This document shows positions 1 to 11,833 of a stretch of 64,000 nucleotides of DNA, piece by piece. Under the pieces are notes generated by a model. It saw only the letters and a list, made by a program, of their open reading frames with translations, ran no database searches and had not been told where the DNA came from. Numbering within the stretch: position 1 is the stretch's first letter; each line of letters starts with the position of its first letter. Source of the DNA: Larimichthys crocea (Eukaryota; Chordata; Actinopteri; Sciaenidae); the NCBI RefSeq assembly GCF_000972845.2, contig NC_040022.1, positions 18,319,865-18,383,864 of the forward strand, in the 5' to 3' direction. Both the position numbers and the translations under genes were made by a program.

Positions 1-635
1 ACTCTTGTTTTCCGCGCAAAACGGCAGCTGCCTTACAGACACAACTCAGGGCAGGAAAAACATGAAACATTTAAAATGTATTTAATCCCTCTCTGCCATA
101 TATTTATGTTTAAATACATTAAACATGTTAATGGATTTTTACACGTTTTAATTTTTTTTTAATTAACTGATTATACATAATATTTACTGTAATATACCTT
201 TTAATAACACTCCTACTTCTCTTCTTCTTCAACTTTTTAATCAGTGAGGCAAAAATGTCAATCTACCTGACTCATAGAGACAGGCTGCAGGCTGGGCCGA
301 CACTTGATGTACTCAAAAAAATATTTAGGCCACTTCTGTATTTTCAATTACATAGAAAATGTCCATTTGAATTACATAGTTTCAATAGAAATTAACTAAC
401 AAGCTTAATGTGAAGCAAGTAATAAGATTTATGTAAAAGTACTAATAAACTCTAAATGACTGCATTCATTTTCGCTGTTGGTTTTTGGGAAAACAAATTG
501 GCTTTATTAATAGTGAATGCATAAACCTGGCTACTGTGTAGTGGAAGCATATTGAGTTTTTTAAAGTAAAGTAAATAAAGTGCTGTCTAAAAAAAATCTT
601 CTTCTCCTCCTCTTCCTTCTTTTGTTATTATCATC

Positions 636-700
636 CATTAATTTTCCATAACCACTTATCCTTATCATAGTCATGATGGGTTGGAGCCAGTCCGATCAGC
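636..700 (-). repeat. Fragment of dispersed teleost repeat (copy 1 of 4)
   Basis: Read on the minus strand, this stretch resembles the 3' end of a repeat also found at 46722-47030, 61755-61998 and 62895-63002: a gggataggctccag-like block followed by a gataag...atggatgg-like tail. It is short and diverged. The family is common in bony fish genomes and looks like a SINE or LINE tail; I cannot give its formal name from sequence alone. Confidence 0.55.
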
Positions 701-716
701 CATCAGCCGATGTCTT

Positions 717-831
717 CTGTGTGTGTGTGTGTGCCGATCAGCCATCAGCCGATGTCTTCTGTGTGTGTGTGTGTGTTTGTGTGTGTAGTTGTGTCTGTCT
801 GTGTGTGCTATCATGTGTGTGAGAGTCTGGA

Positions 832-887
<56 letters not shown>
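717..887. repeat. Compound (GT)n and (CT)n microsatellite upstream of the COLGALT start codon
   Basis: GT-rich tracts run from about 717 to 815. A pure CT tract of about 46 bases follows at 839-886. The whole block ends about 50 bases before the predicted ATG at 938, so length variation could affect the promoter or 5' UTR. Confidence 0.9.
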
Positions 888-890
<3 letters not shown>

Positions 891-937
891 GCATCTGTCT
901 GAGGCTACAGAGACATCAAGGTGCCCACGTTGGAAAT

Positions 938-3900
938 ATGCCTCTTGGATTTGTTGGATTCAGATTATACTTTTTGGTCTTAGCAGGAAAGTTCTTCCTG
1001 CACAGCAACACAGAGGAGCTGCCAGCTGATCATCTCCTCCAACCAACCCAGCAGGAGTCCTCTCTACTGAAGCCCACAGTGCTGATCACTATCCTGGCAC
1101 GCAACGCTCAACACAGCCTCCCTTATTTTTTAGGATGCATTGACAGACTGGACTATCCAAAGGACCGCATAGCCATCTGGTAAAAATTGTTTTGTTGCAT
1201 TGATCATTTGATTAAACTGTTCATATTTGTGAAAAAGGTAAGAAAATGTACTCTTAAGTTTTGGTTTATATATCTTTTTCTTCTGTAAGAATCACAGAGT
1301 TACAACTGAAAAGGTGCTCATATGATTTAGTGACGGTTAGATAAGATTCAGCAGCAACAACCTTTAACTGCACTGTGTGAATGTCATTCTTCACATTATG
1401 CAGTGCTGTTCACTCAACAAGTCATTCTCAGACAAGTGAGGAAACTATATGATGAAACAAACAAAGAGGTCAGTATTTAGTGATGTTGCTTATGATCTTA
1501 GGGCAGCCTCAGACCACAGTGTGGACAACAGCACAGCCATGCTTCAGGAGTGGCTCAGAGGAGTTCAACACTTGTACCACTCAGTGGAGTGGAGGCCCGC
1601 GGAGCAACCAAGGTGAATAAGTGTCTTCATTATCCTGATGGATCACATATTTAATAGAGTGCTAGTAAACCTGACATCCTCGGATCTTTTGATCCTAAAC
1701 TATCCAGTTCCCCTCTTTGTCTTTCAGCTCTTATGATGATGAACAGGGTCCTAAACACTGGCCTGACTCTCGGTTCATCCATGTGATGAAGTTAAAGCAG
1801 GCAGCACTCAGAGCTGCCAGGCGTCTTTGGACTGACTACATACTGGTGAGACAGGCAAAGACCATGAAGCAGAAAGAATAAAGTATCTCACCACTCTGTC
1901 TCTGATCTATTCTTTGTCTCTCAGTTTGTGGACAGTGACAACTTGCTGACAAACCGTCAGGTGCTATCAGACATGATAGCAGAGAATCTGACAATTGTGG
2001 CACCCATGTTGGAATCAAAAGACCTTTATTCCAACTTCTGGTGTGGCATGACTCCTGAGGTAAGGAGACTAAAACAGAGTTTAGTGCAAAATATTAAGTG
2101 CAAACTGCAGGAAAATGGTTGTTCTGGGTCTTCTGCACAGGGCTACTACAGACGAACTCCAGTGTATATTCCCATTCGTAAATGGAAGCGTCATGGTTGC
2201 TTTGCAGTCCCCATGGTGCACTCCACATATCTGCTGGACCTGAGACGCAGAGCCAGCCAAGCATTGGCCTTCCACCCTCTTCACCCCGACTACCCCCACA
2301 GTGTAGATGACATCATGGTCTTTGCTTTCTCTGCACAGCAAGCAGGTCAGACCTTTGAGGATCATTTTGATAACAGATGAGACTTCGCTGACACCAGTTG
2401 TGTAGAAGTGGAAATAATTAATTGGGAATCAGAAACACTTTTGAGTTATATCAATTTAATATATTAGAGAGGTGACAAATTTGATTTAAAGTGTGTATTA
2501 CTGACAGTATTACTGACATAGAACTTGAAACAGGATTGAGAATTAAATGATTGATGGCATTGTAATGCATTTCTGTAATATTTCAGAAATGTGTTTCAAT
2601 ACAGGAGACAAAAAAAAAAGTTTTTACAGCTTATATACTGTATACCTAAAATGTTGTAATGAATACTTTAAGTGTCTGCTTATATATACATCAATATATA
2701 CTGTTGAGTTATATAATTTAATTTCATCTTTCAACATCTTAATTAAAAGTACAGCTTTATCTTGAAAAGTCATGTATAATTAGTTACTGTACTTTATGAA
2801 ATGTATTAACATATGTTTATAAATATTGACTTTATTATCACTCCTTTATCATATCAATATAATATGTGTGATTGTGTTGCTAATGAATTTTCTTGTCATA
2901 CCATATGGTATGTCATATGGTACATTAGAGCTGAAATCAGTCAGTAAGGCCTGACGTGTCATCTCCACTGCAGGAGTTCAGATGTACGTGTGCAACAAGG
3001 ACCATTATGGATATTTACCTGTGCCCCTTAACCAAGACCAGACACTGGAGGAAGAAGAGGAGAGTTTTACCCACACACTGACGGAGGCACTCAGTAAGTA
3101 CTTCTTCTAATTATTCATACACTGTAGTTGACATAATAATTCACTTTTTGGAGGCTCTCTATCTTCAGCCTCACTATTCTCACTGTTTCTTTGACCTGTC
3201 TGAGCATATTTGGTCTTTTCTGCTCTCACAGTCCTGACACATGTCTCACTCCTCTGTTAAAGCCCGCTGCCTCTCATTTCCCCTTTCTCCCACTCTTATT
3301 TGACAATTTCACATCAGTTAGATGTTGAACCGATGTAAGAAATTCCCTTGAAACCAAGGGACTGTGCTAGAAAATGCAAATTTACTGTACTTCATGTGAA
3401 ATGTGAATATATACCTTTTACTCTCCAGTTTCCTACACAGTGGAGCCATCACAGTATGTGCACACTGTGCCTAAAGAACCAGCAAAGTTGGGATTTGATG
3501 AGGTATAGACACAATTATAAGCTAAAGAGATGTTTTTCCTTGAATGAAGTGTTTTTTAAGTGAACAGTCACTTTATTCTCCTCCACTTCTAGATCTTTCT
3601 GATCAATCTGAAGCGCCGGTCAGACCGGCGGGAAAGGATGCTGAGTACTTTGTCTGTCCTCGGCATCCACGTCACACTGACAGAAGCCGTGGATGGCAAG
3701 TATGACATAAAACAACAGTCCTTATTATGTGGTGGTGGAAGGTGCATTCAGATACTTCTATTAAAATATTTACCTACATAAAATTATAATATAATAAGTA
3801 TTATCAAATGTAGACAAAGTATGAAAAGTAAAAGTTTTGCTCTTATTTTGAAGGACCTCTGTCAGACTATTATTTATATTTAAAGCTTTACATGATCTAC

Positions 3901-6231
3901 ACCTATGAGCCTGGGCACCCTCTTAGACCAGCTGATGGAGGCTTTCTGGTCATTCCCAGAGTCCGACTGGTGACCTGGTGACTAAAAGTAATTGGGCTTT
4001 TGCAGTTCAGGCCTCCAAATGCTGGAATGATTTACCTGCTGAGATTAGGCTTTTTAAATGTACCACTGCTGAATTTTATTTTATTTCATTTTTATTATTA
4101 TTTTAAAATATATTCGACTTTCTAACATGTTGAAAATTACTATACAAATAAAGTTTTTCATTACTATTAGTATTATTATCATCTTTTATTAAAATTTATT
4201 TACATACTATTGGGTATTCTATAACAATGAATCACACTGTAAACAATGTAAAATCTTGATCTGCAAGGTAACTAGTAACTATATACAGATAGGCAACGTG
4301 TAGTGGAGTGAATGAAGTACATGTTCCTCAAAATTGTGCAGTACTGGAGTAGATGTAATTAGTTACTCTCTATCACATGATACTTTTTCTATATGACAGA
4401 CCCGCTTTTGTCAATTGGCATTTATTAGTAGTTAGAAAATACACAATGTCTTAGTATTTATAGTACTTAGTATTACTGATTATAATACCTGTTTAATTTT
4501 AAATATTTTATTATATAGCTGGTTGTGATTTGAGGAAACATATTTGCTTGTGTTGTCCTCAGAGCCTTAAACTCCTCTCAGCTGCAGGCCATGGGTATAG
4601 ACATGCTGCCTGGGTACAAAGACCCATATTCAGGCCGTGTACTAACTAGAGGGGAGATCGGCTGCTTCCTCAGCCACTACAACATCTGGAAACAAGTATG
4701 GCCTCACTCTGTGACTGCTTTCAACAAATCTTATACGATGTGCTGATGTGGCAGTTTGAAGAGGCTGTCCAGTGTTTATTGATGCTCTGTGGCGCCCTCA
4801 GGTGGTGCAGCAGGAACTGCAGCAGGTGCTCGTACTGGAGGATGATGTGAGATTTGAGCCCAGATTCTGCAGAAGACTGATGACTATTATGGAAAATGTA
4901 CAGAGTGTGGGACTTGAATGGGATCTCATGTGAGTTAATTTGTGCAGTTTTTGTCAAATTTTTTGTCTCATTTCAAGTGTCATTTCTAGTTTTTAGTACA
5001 CCTGTCACACCTTTGTGTCCTCATGAAGTTATGTAGGCCGTAAGCGTCTGCAGGTGAAGGAACCGGAGTACTGGGTGAAGGGAGTCAGCAACCTCGTGCA
5101 CCCACACTACTCCTACTGGACGTTGGGATACGTCCTGTCGCTTAATGGGGCCAAGAAGCTGCTGCAGGCAAAACCCTTGAACAAAATGCTGCCGGTTGAT
5201 GAGTTCCTACCTATCATGTTCAACAAGCACCCCAAGTGAGTCTCACCAACTGTGCATATAAATCAGTAGTGGAAGAAGTATTCAGACCTGAATTTTACTG
5301 TTGTAATTGTATTTTATGCAAGGCTGTAACTATTGATTATTTCTATGATGGATTCATCTGCTAATTATCTTCTTGATTAATCGATTGATTGGCTGGTTTG
5401 TAAAAACTAAAATGGTATAACAATTTCCCAGAGCCCAAAGTGACACCTTTACAATTCTTTTTTTATGTCCAACCAGTACAGAATGTAAGTTAATTCAAGT
5501 CAATGACATTAAATTAAAAATATTAAAACAATTAAAAAAGGGAAAGCAGCTAATCTGTACATTTGAGATTCTGGAAACCTTAAATGTTTTACATGAAAAT
5601 GACTTAAAGGATTATCAAAATAACTGCCAGTCATTTTTATTCGACTGATTATTCGACTTATCATTTCAGCTTTACTTGTAAATACTGTTAGTTTCATTAA
5701 TGACAAAATGTCACCTTTTCTCACATCAAAAAAATGAATTTGTAAAGCAACTTGTAACTAAAGCTGTCAACCAATTGTAGTGCAAAAGGTTCAAGATTTC
5801 TCTGTGAACTGTTGTGGATTAGAAGTATAAAGTGGCTGGAAAATACTCAAATAAAGTAAAAGTACCTCAAATGTGTACTTAGATATATCAAACCACTGAC
5901 ATACTGTATGTTATGCAATGAATACCAGTTAGTTCCTTTTCCTTTCAGTGACGAGTACATGCAGTATTTTGAGCAGAGGGACCTGAGTGCGTTTTCAGTG
6001 GAGCCTCTGCTGCTCTTTCCCACACACTACACTGGCCAGCCGGGCTACTTCAGCGACACAGAGACCTCTACCATCTGGGACGATGAGGCCGTGGGCACAG
6101 ACTGGGATAGAGATGGAGCCAAACGCCAGCAGGTGCAGAAAACTGAGAATGTAGGGTTTAAACCTGTGGCTCCTAATTCTGCCTATGGTGGCATACCTCA
6201 ACTCTCTGCAAGTGGAAGAGATGAACTCTGA
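938..6231 (+). CDS. colgalt2: Procollagen galactosyltransferase (COLGALT family, GT25), COLGALT2-like, 12 exons
   Basis: This enzyme moves galactose from UDP-galactose onto hydroxylysine of collagen and collagen-like proteins in the ER. Exons: 938-1179, 1502-1612, 1728-1845, 1925-2059, 2141-2345, 2974-3093, 3429-3502, 3593-3699, 4563-4695, 4802-4929, 5029-5235, 5949-6231. All junctions keep phase and sum to 1,863 nt, or 620 residues, close to the family's roughly 620-626. The protein starts with a hydrophobic signal segment ([14 protein letters not shown]). Visible family motifs are [22 protein letters not shown]-like ASDHSVDN, the metal-binding type [56 protein letters not shown] and [12 protein letters not shown]. 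It ends in the ER-retention signal RDEL. Phrases such as QVKEPE, WTLGY and TRGEIG match COLGALT2 better than COLGALT1 or CERCAM as I remember them. The family call is firm; the paralogue is less so. A polyA signal candidate lies at 6363-6368. Confidence 0.93.
3870..4075 (+). mobile_element. LINE (L2/CR1-like) 3'-terminal ORF fragment in a COLGALT intron
   Basis: Within intron 8 (3700-4562) the plus strand reads, with stops, like the end of a fish LINE ORF2: a FKALHDL-like phrase, then [20 protein letters not shown], which resembles the usual FAVAAPKLWNSLPL...IR pattern. It is degenerate, non-coding, and in the same orientation as the host gene. Confidence 0.65.
5320..5695 (+). repeat. Dispersed teleost MITE-like repeat (attgattatt...aatcgatt family), copy in a COLGALT intron
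   Basis: Intron 11 holds a diverged copy of a bony-fish repeat. It begins with ctgtaactattgattattt, continues with cttgattaatcgattgattg and cagagcccaaagtgac, and ends with a cgactgattattcgact-like inverted end. A second, shorter relative lies at 12325-12535. There is no coding capacity. Confidence 0.6.
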
Positions 6232-6362
6232 GGGGCACACCATGCCCGTTTAACTTCCTGGGGGTTACATTTAGTAATAAGGTCCCTACCTAACTCTGTT
6301 CCTCCTCTTCTGAGAGGATTTAACAGGTTTTCTGTGTTCATCTGTAAGCATAAAACAGAAAT

Positions 6363-6368
6363 AATAAA
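6363..6368 (+). terminator. Candidate polyadenylation signal of the COLGALT gene
   Basis: An AATAAA hexamer lies about 130 bases after the stop codon at 6229-6231. Its position is plausible for mRNA 3' end formation, but other candidates occur downstream. Confidence 0.45.
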
Positions 6369-9300
6369 AATATAAAAACTACATTTTTGCACAAGGGCCC
6401 TCTTGAAGACCCACTTTAAAGCTTCAACCATCCCAGTTGATATTGGGCTTTGGCTGTGCATATTAAGTAAGTAAGTGATCAATTAAATTAGCACAAATCA
6501 GCTTTGAGCCTTTGAAGGCTCATGGAGCTGTCGCACCACACACCAAGACCACCTGTCCTAACCAGCACTGCAAACAACAGAACAAAGTTACATTTCCTTC
6601 AAGATCAATTGTTTCCATGTAACAAATGCTCAACATACTTACATACAGCTGTTTCTTAATTATATTTGTATATACAGTACTATCTTTTTTCTAGTTCTAG
6701 TTTCTAGTAAATTTCTAGTTAAGATATAAAGTTTCTAATTTTGACAAAATCCTTTTCATGTGATAACATATTTTCTCGTCATTACTAAATGCTGAAAACA
6801 ACCTATGGAGGTTTCTTGTTGTATGATAATGTTTATGTAACGATATGTTAAAACATAAAAAATATTTTTTCCAGAACATAAAATGGATATTATTGAAATA
6901 GGAAATGTTTCATATTGTAATAAAAAAAAACTGTACATGTTTTGGGCAGTAATATGTAAATATAAAGGTATATAAATAGAGGAGCCTAAAGTTTTGGGGT
7001 AGGTCAGGAAAAAGAGGAAAAAGTGTCTAATAGAGAGTGACCCAAAATGGAGACTTGAATTCAGTCCTCCCACTCATGCCAACATTTATCCAGTTAAAGT
7101 TCAAAGACAGCATCGGGTGCATTACTGTCACTTGTCTTTAAACAATGGCAACATAATAATTAAAAAAGCACTTTTCCAGGCACTCAAAGGCACTTTGCAA
7201 TCACAGATGTGTCAGGGAGAGGGGGCAGCTACAGAGAAGGCTCCATTACCCCAGGTTAAGTGCTTGGTCCTGCGTGTTGGAGTCAGGAGATTTGCATCAG
7301 AGGAGTACAAACTGCAGGACAGAGTGCGATGGTGGAAGATTTTAAACTAGTACTGGTGTGATGTAGTCATGGGTGTGGGTGAGCATGCAAGCAGGAGAGT
7401 TTTGGATGTACTAGAGTTTATTTGGATGGTGTGCCATAGTCATATTATAAATGACCATTTGTTTAGGCTGATGACCCACAGTGAAGATTCTGCTATGACT
7501 CTTTGTACTTGTCACATAAACTCATTTGTTTTTGTCTTCTTAAGGCTGACTGTTTCTAAAGTTTTCCTTGAATGTACTGAAAGTGCAACCTCGTCGAGCA
7601 GAAGAAACAACACACAGAGAGATGAACACAGCAATCAACGAGGATTTTTATTTCTAAAAAAAAAAAAAAAAAAAAAAAGCAATGGTATTCTCATGTCAAG
7701 CAAACAATGGAACCATTTCATTAGTACTGTTCCATATCACAAAATTAGTTATGTAAAGAATAATTAAACCACACAAATGATACATTTTTTTTTGGAATAA
7801 ATTAATCGGCATAACAAAAGAAATAAAACATGCTTGTACTTAGGTGTTGAACAGGAAACATTGAAGCTCAAAATTGAAGACACCTGAGAATATAAATATC
7901 AAAACAGCTTGTTGCAGCAATTATTTAGTTCCACAGTTCCTCCATAACTAAAGCTTTGATAAGAGGATTTTTAAAAATTACATTAATGTAAAAATTAGGC
8001 ATCAATTTAAAAAACATCCGTTTCTGTACAATGTGCATATCTGAATTAGTGTGGTGACAAGAAACTATCGCATTATTATCTTTTCCTCTGTGAGGCAGCA
8101 CAGCAAAAATGTAATCCCAACTGGATAATGCTCGTCTGTCATCAAACCACATTCAGTGATATGAACAAATAGATTTGGACTGAGCTCTTTCTATTGAAAT
8201 CTGCAGTGAAGTGACAGTCTACAGGTATTTGTTTTACATTTTAATACCATTTTTTTAAGCCTCTGCATGAGCCAGCAGTGACTAAAACCCCTGCTGGACT
8301 CTGATGACAGGGGCTGTTGGTGCAGGATTAAACCACTAGATACATTTGCTACTGTCTATTAACAACAGAAGTTCATTGAGGCAGGGAAAAGGGAAATTCT
8401 GCTGATACACAGGTAGTAGTGATGTTGCATATAAAGACAAGATAAGGGCAAGGGTACACAACAGACCATCTAGCTGATATAAAGACATGTTTTGAAATCC
8501 AAGGCTCAGTGGCTTTATAGGAATTTCTGAAAGACAGGTTGGATGGATTTTGTACAGACACCGCCAAAAAAACTGAGGTATGTTCTTCTTGTGATATTAT
8601 AGCTTTGAGACAGTCTGTGTGAGAAGACACTCCCATCTGTGAGGAGAAATGAGAGGAAATATGTCCATTTGAAGACGTAGAAAACATGTATATTGTGTGT
8701 GTGATCCTTTGTTAAACAGTCCACGTGTTCATGATTGCTGCCAGCAGCAACCAAAAACTCATCAGATTGAACCTCTGGAGGAGAAATTTGTACAAAACTT
8801 CAAAGAGTTGCATCGGCTCCAGTGAGCAGAGCTCCCATTAAAAAGAAATAAACAGTGAAATGATATATGTAGATGGTTTGACAGCTGAATGAGGAAGACG
8901 TCTGCAGTCTCCCTCTTTGATTTTAGCGGGGAGGAGACAAAGTCAACAGATCTGGAGACACAAATGAAGCGTGTTCCATTTAGAAAATAAAATACACAAA
9001 TTCCACGAGAGATGGCCTGAATGACTAAGCAAATACAAAAAAAAAAAAAAAAAGAAAGAAAATAAAAACTACCCAGTTATTTTTATCACGCGTTCTAAAG
9101 CACTTGGACAAAAGGCAGTTTTTACAAACCATTGGCTATCAACATATTCGCAAAGTTCCACAGTGCTTGCTTGTAGAAGCATAGTAACAGTGCAAGCCAT
9201 TACACTATTCAGCCAAACACACCTGTAAGAAAAAAGTGCCATATTGCATAATGAGTATCTGTAATGAGCCCACAGGAGGGCATATATACCTGTACAATGG

Positions 9301-9619
9301 TCCAACTGTAAACATGGTGCAAAGTAGTTATGACATAGTTTTAAGGCTTTCAGATTTTCCTGAAGAAATGTTGTTCTCTGAGATAAAGGAATATGTCCAT
9401 GAGCTGGACGAACAGTGTGGAAAAACTCAACCTCTCCCCAGAATGAGACCTGGACACTGGATGTACTCTAATAGAGGTTAAGTATCTAAATTACTTGAGG
9501 TTTGCTTGATTCAGTTATACGTTTGGGGTTGTTCCTGAAATATATGATGATTAGATGCCAGTTTTCTCAAATGTACTTTACAGGTCCACATTGGTCAAAC
9601 ATAGTAACATTTCTTCATC

Positions 9620-9825
9620 ACAATCAAAGTGGACATTTTCACTTGTCAACACAGGTGTAACTAATAACATTAATGACTGCATCCTGGTCTATGTCAGCGT
9701 GTCATTGAATCCCCCCCGTGCTGGTTCAATGACATGCCGACATAGACCAGCGCTATCGTTAACTTTATTAGTCGCACCTCTGTGTGTGTTTGCTGCTTCG
9801 ACAAATCAAAATGTCACCATCAATA
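9620..9825. repeat. Imperfect long palindrome (foldback or MITE-like element)
   Basis: The core arms are 9684-9709 and 9725-9750: 26 bases with two mismatches around a 15-base loop. The inverted match continues outward with small gaps, as ggtg-actaataa-ttaa and gacatttt-a-ttgtc blocks on both sides, to about 9620 and 9825. The core alone resembles a microRNA hairpin, but the long outer arms fit a foldback transposon or MITE better. It is not protein coding. Confidence 0.7.
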
Positions 9826-10814
9826 AAAGGTCACAGCTTTCCTGAACGGGGCCGCATTCAAAGAAAGTGGTGATGAGAAATGTACTTTACCAGTTTTTAT
9901 ACCAATTTTGCTTCTCATACAAATAGTTCTAACAGCATTATGTGACATTTATCTGCTGCTTAAACTGTAAAGAACAAACACCTGGCACACCCAATCCTGA
10001 AATGTGTTCTGGCGTCTGATGGATGCTTTTACTTTGAAAGGCAGCAGGCTGAAAGTCAAGCTCAACTCGTGTCATCTTTTTTTTCCCTCCCCAAAATATT
10101 TTGATACTGTCGCATACACACTCCCCCCCACCCCCAATTCTGTCGCTAACAAAAATGTAAATAAAAAAAAACACATACACACTGACACTCACAGGCAATG
10201 CCATCCTATCAAGTGTATACTGTCACCCCTAATATAAGGACTACAATTCATCACGTATTAATTCTGCTGCTAGTAGCATTACCAGTTTTCTATATTAAAA
10301 GCTTGAAGCTTATATACAATTGCATCAGTATTAGACGTTACACATCTGTGTATTATGTGTCAGCATTTCACGGGTGATAACTGATCTAGACTTAAGGATG
10401 GCATGCAAACAGCACTTCTACAGTGAAGTTTGATCCACTTTCTGCCAAAATTTATATCGGATCTATAATTAAACTGGATAAACAAACAAACAAAAAAAAA
10501 AATTACAAATCGCCTCAATGATGGTTACTAATGCAATAAAAATAAGAGGAATGTGCCACCACTAAAACTTTTATATGGAATCAGCAAAGCTAAAAGAAAA
10601 CAAAAGCTAAAAGGCTTCTAGTCACTGCCTCGCTAACTAACATCAAAATATTGTGCGACTCATGGTAAAGAAATATTACCGAAGAGCGCAATAATCTACA
10701 AATTAACTACAAGAAAAACAAAGGAGTTTTGGCTGATTTCTACAGAAAATGTGAAAAAAATCCCTGCAATCTGTGAAAGCATTTCAGTTAAAGATAATGA
10801 GGTTATTTTTTTAT

Positions 10815-11591
10815 TAGGGTTGGGTTTATTTTATTGATTCCAATCTGCTTAATGATTCCCGTTCTCATCGAATCCTGAGTGAGAAAAGAAACCAAAGTAT
10901 GTTAAAGCAAAAAAACATGTTTATTTTCATAAGATTTACGCTGCTATTAGCATGTAATAAATGAGGACGTATTTTGTGATTTGTTTTTGGTTATAAAAAA
11001 AAAGAAGATATAAATATTCTCTGCTGTGACCTGCGAAGGTTGAATGATTTAGGTTAGGTTTTTGCTTTCCACAGCATCTAAGCCTAATAATATAGTCGTA
11101 TTAAGCAAATCAATGAGCAGGAATGCTTCATATCATTGGTTTTACAGAATTTTTGCATCAATGTGATGAAGTACCTTGATTTGTCCTGTATTTAATTCAG
11201 TGGATTAACCGAAAAACAGACATTGCCATCTTGTTATTTGATCTATAAAAAGGTTTCACCATTTAATTTCTCTGTGTCATGATACAGGACATCAAAAATG
11301 CTTCATTCTTTGACCATTGTCCAACTGTGGTGTCATATTAGACCTTTTTCCCTTACATGTATTTACTGTCATGCAGTGATTACATTTCACTGCATCGTTA
11401 CTGTCTTTATGCTACCATACCATACTGTAAACATTATACACATGCTTTGATACACGTGTAACCGGCAATAAAAATGAAGCGCGGTACGTACAAACTTTGC
11501 ATTCAGGAAACGATAAGAGGAATCGAAAAGCACATTTCTTAACGAATCCCAAGTTCTTTTAGATTTGGAACATTCTCTATACCCAACCCTA
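10815..11591. mobile_element. Non-autonomous TIR element of about 780 bp
   Basis: The left end reads tagggttgggt and the right end acccaacccta, forming inverted termini. Further in, both sides carry gattcc/cgaatc-type AT-mixed sequence like a well-known fish repeat, for example cgataagaggaatcgaaaag and gttctcatcgaatcctgag. There is no transposase frame. It sits downstream of the KLF stop codon, possibly inside its 3' UTR. I did not find a convincing target-site duplication. Confidence 0.6.
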
Positions 11592-11833
11592 GTTATGGTG
11601 AGCAAGTGGATAGTGGTCGCATGACTCATCTGTGTGGATGGAGAGACACTTCCCCCCCCTGACATCCAGCTGTGTGTGTGTTGGCTTGTGTATTTGTGTG
11701 TTATGTGCACATTTTCGAGTACAACACAGCAATGCTAAATCCTAATCAGTGGATCTGATTGTTGTTGGTTAATTTGAAGCCACTGTGACCCTTCTGTGTT
11801 CCTGCCATGAAGCCCCTGGCCAACCCACACCAT

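Larger units (their letters stand above)
1..937. other. Upstream region and putative promoter/5' UTR of the COLGALT gene
   Basis: No coding exon is visible here. The first 600 bases are AT-rich and unremarkable. A minus-strand fragment of a dispersed teleost repeat lies at about 636-700. A 43-base unit containing the text gatcagccatcagccgatg occurs twice in a row (about 691-775). GT and CT microsatellites then run up to within about 50 bases of the predicted start codon at 938, so they probably belong to the promoter or 5' UTR. I could not place a transcription start or a TATA box with confidence. Confidence 0.6.
6232..11833. other. Convergent intergenic region between COLGALT and KLF, probably including the KLF 3' UTR
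   Basis: No exon with coding character is visible on either strand in these 5.6 kb. The left few hundred bases are the COLGALT 3' UTR, with a polyA signal at 6363-6368. The right part probably holds the 3' UTR of the minus-strand KLF gene, since BTEB-type KLF genes often have very long 3' UTRs, but I cannot fix its end. Structured elements inside are a 22-base A-tract at 7658-7679, a foldback element at 9620-9825 and a TIR-bounded element at 10815-11591. Short open frames here, such as 9236-9481, show no family similarity. Confidence 0.6.

Noticed and set aside
9236..9481. 81-residue open frame in the COLGALT-KLF interval
   Set aside because: No family similarity, no splice partners and no signal; it probably lies in KLF 3' UTR sequence.
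9684..9750. MicroRNA hairpin
   Set aside because: The core would fit a pre-miRNA, but the inverted match extends about 70 bases further on each side, which fits a foldback element; I recognise no known mature miRNA in it.
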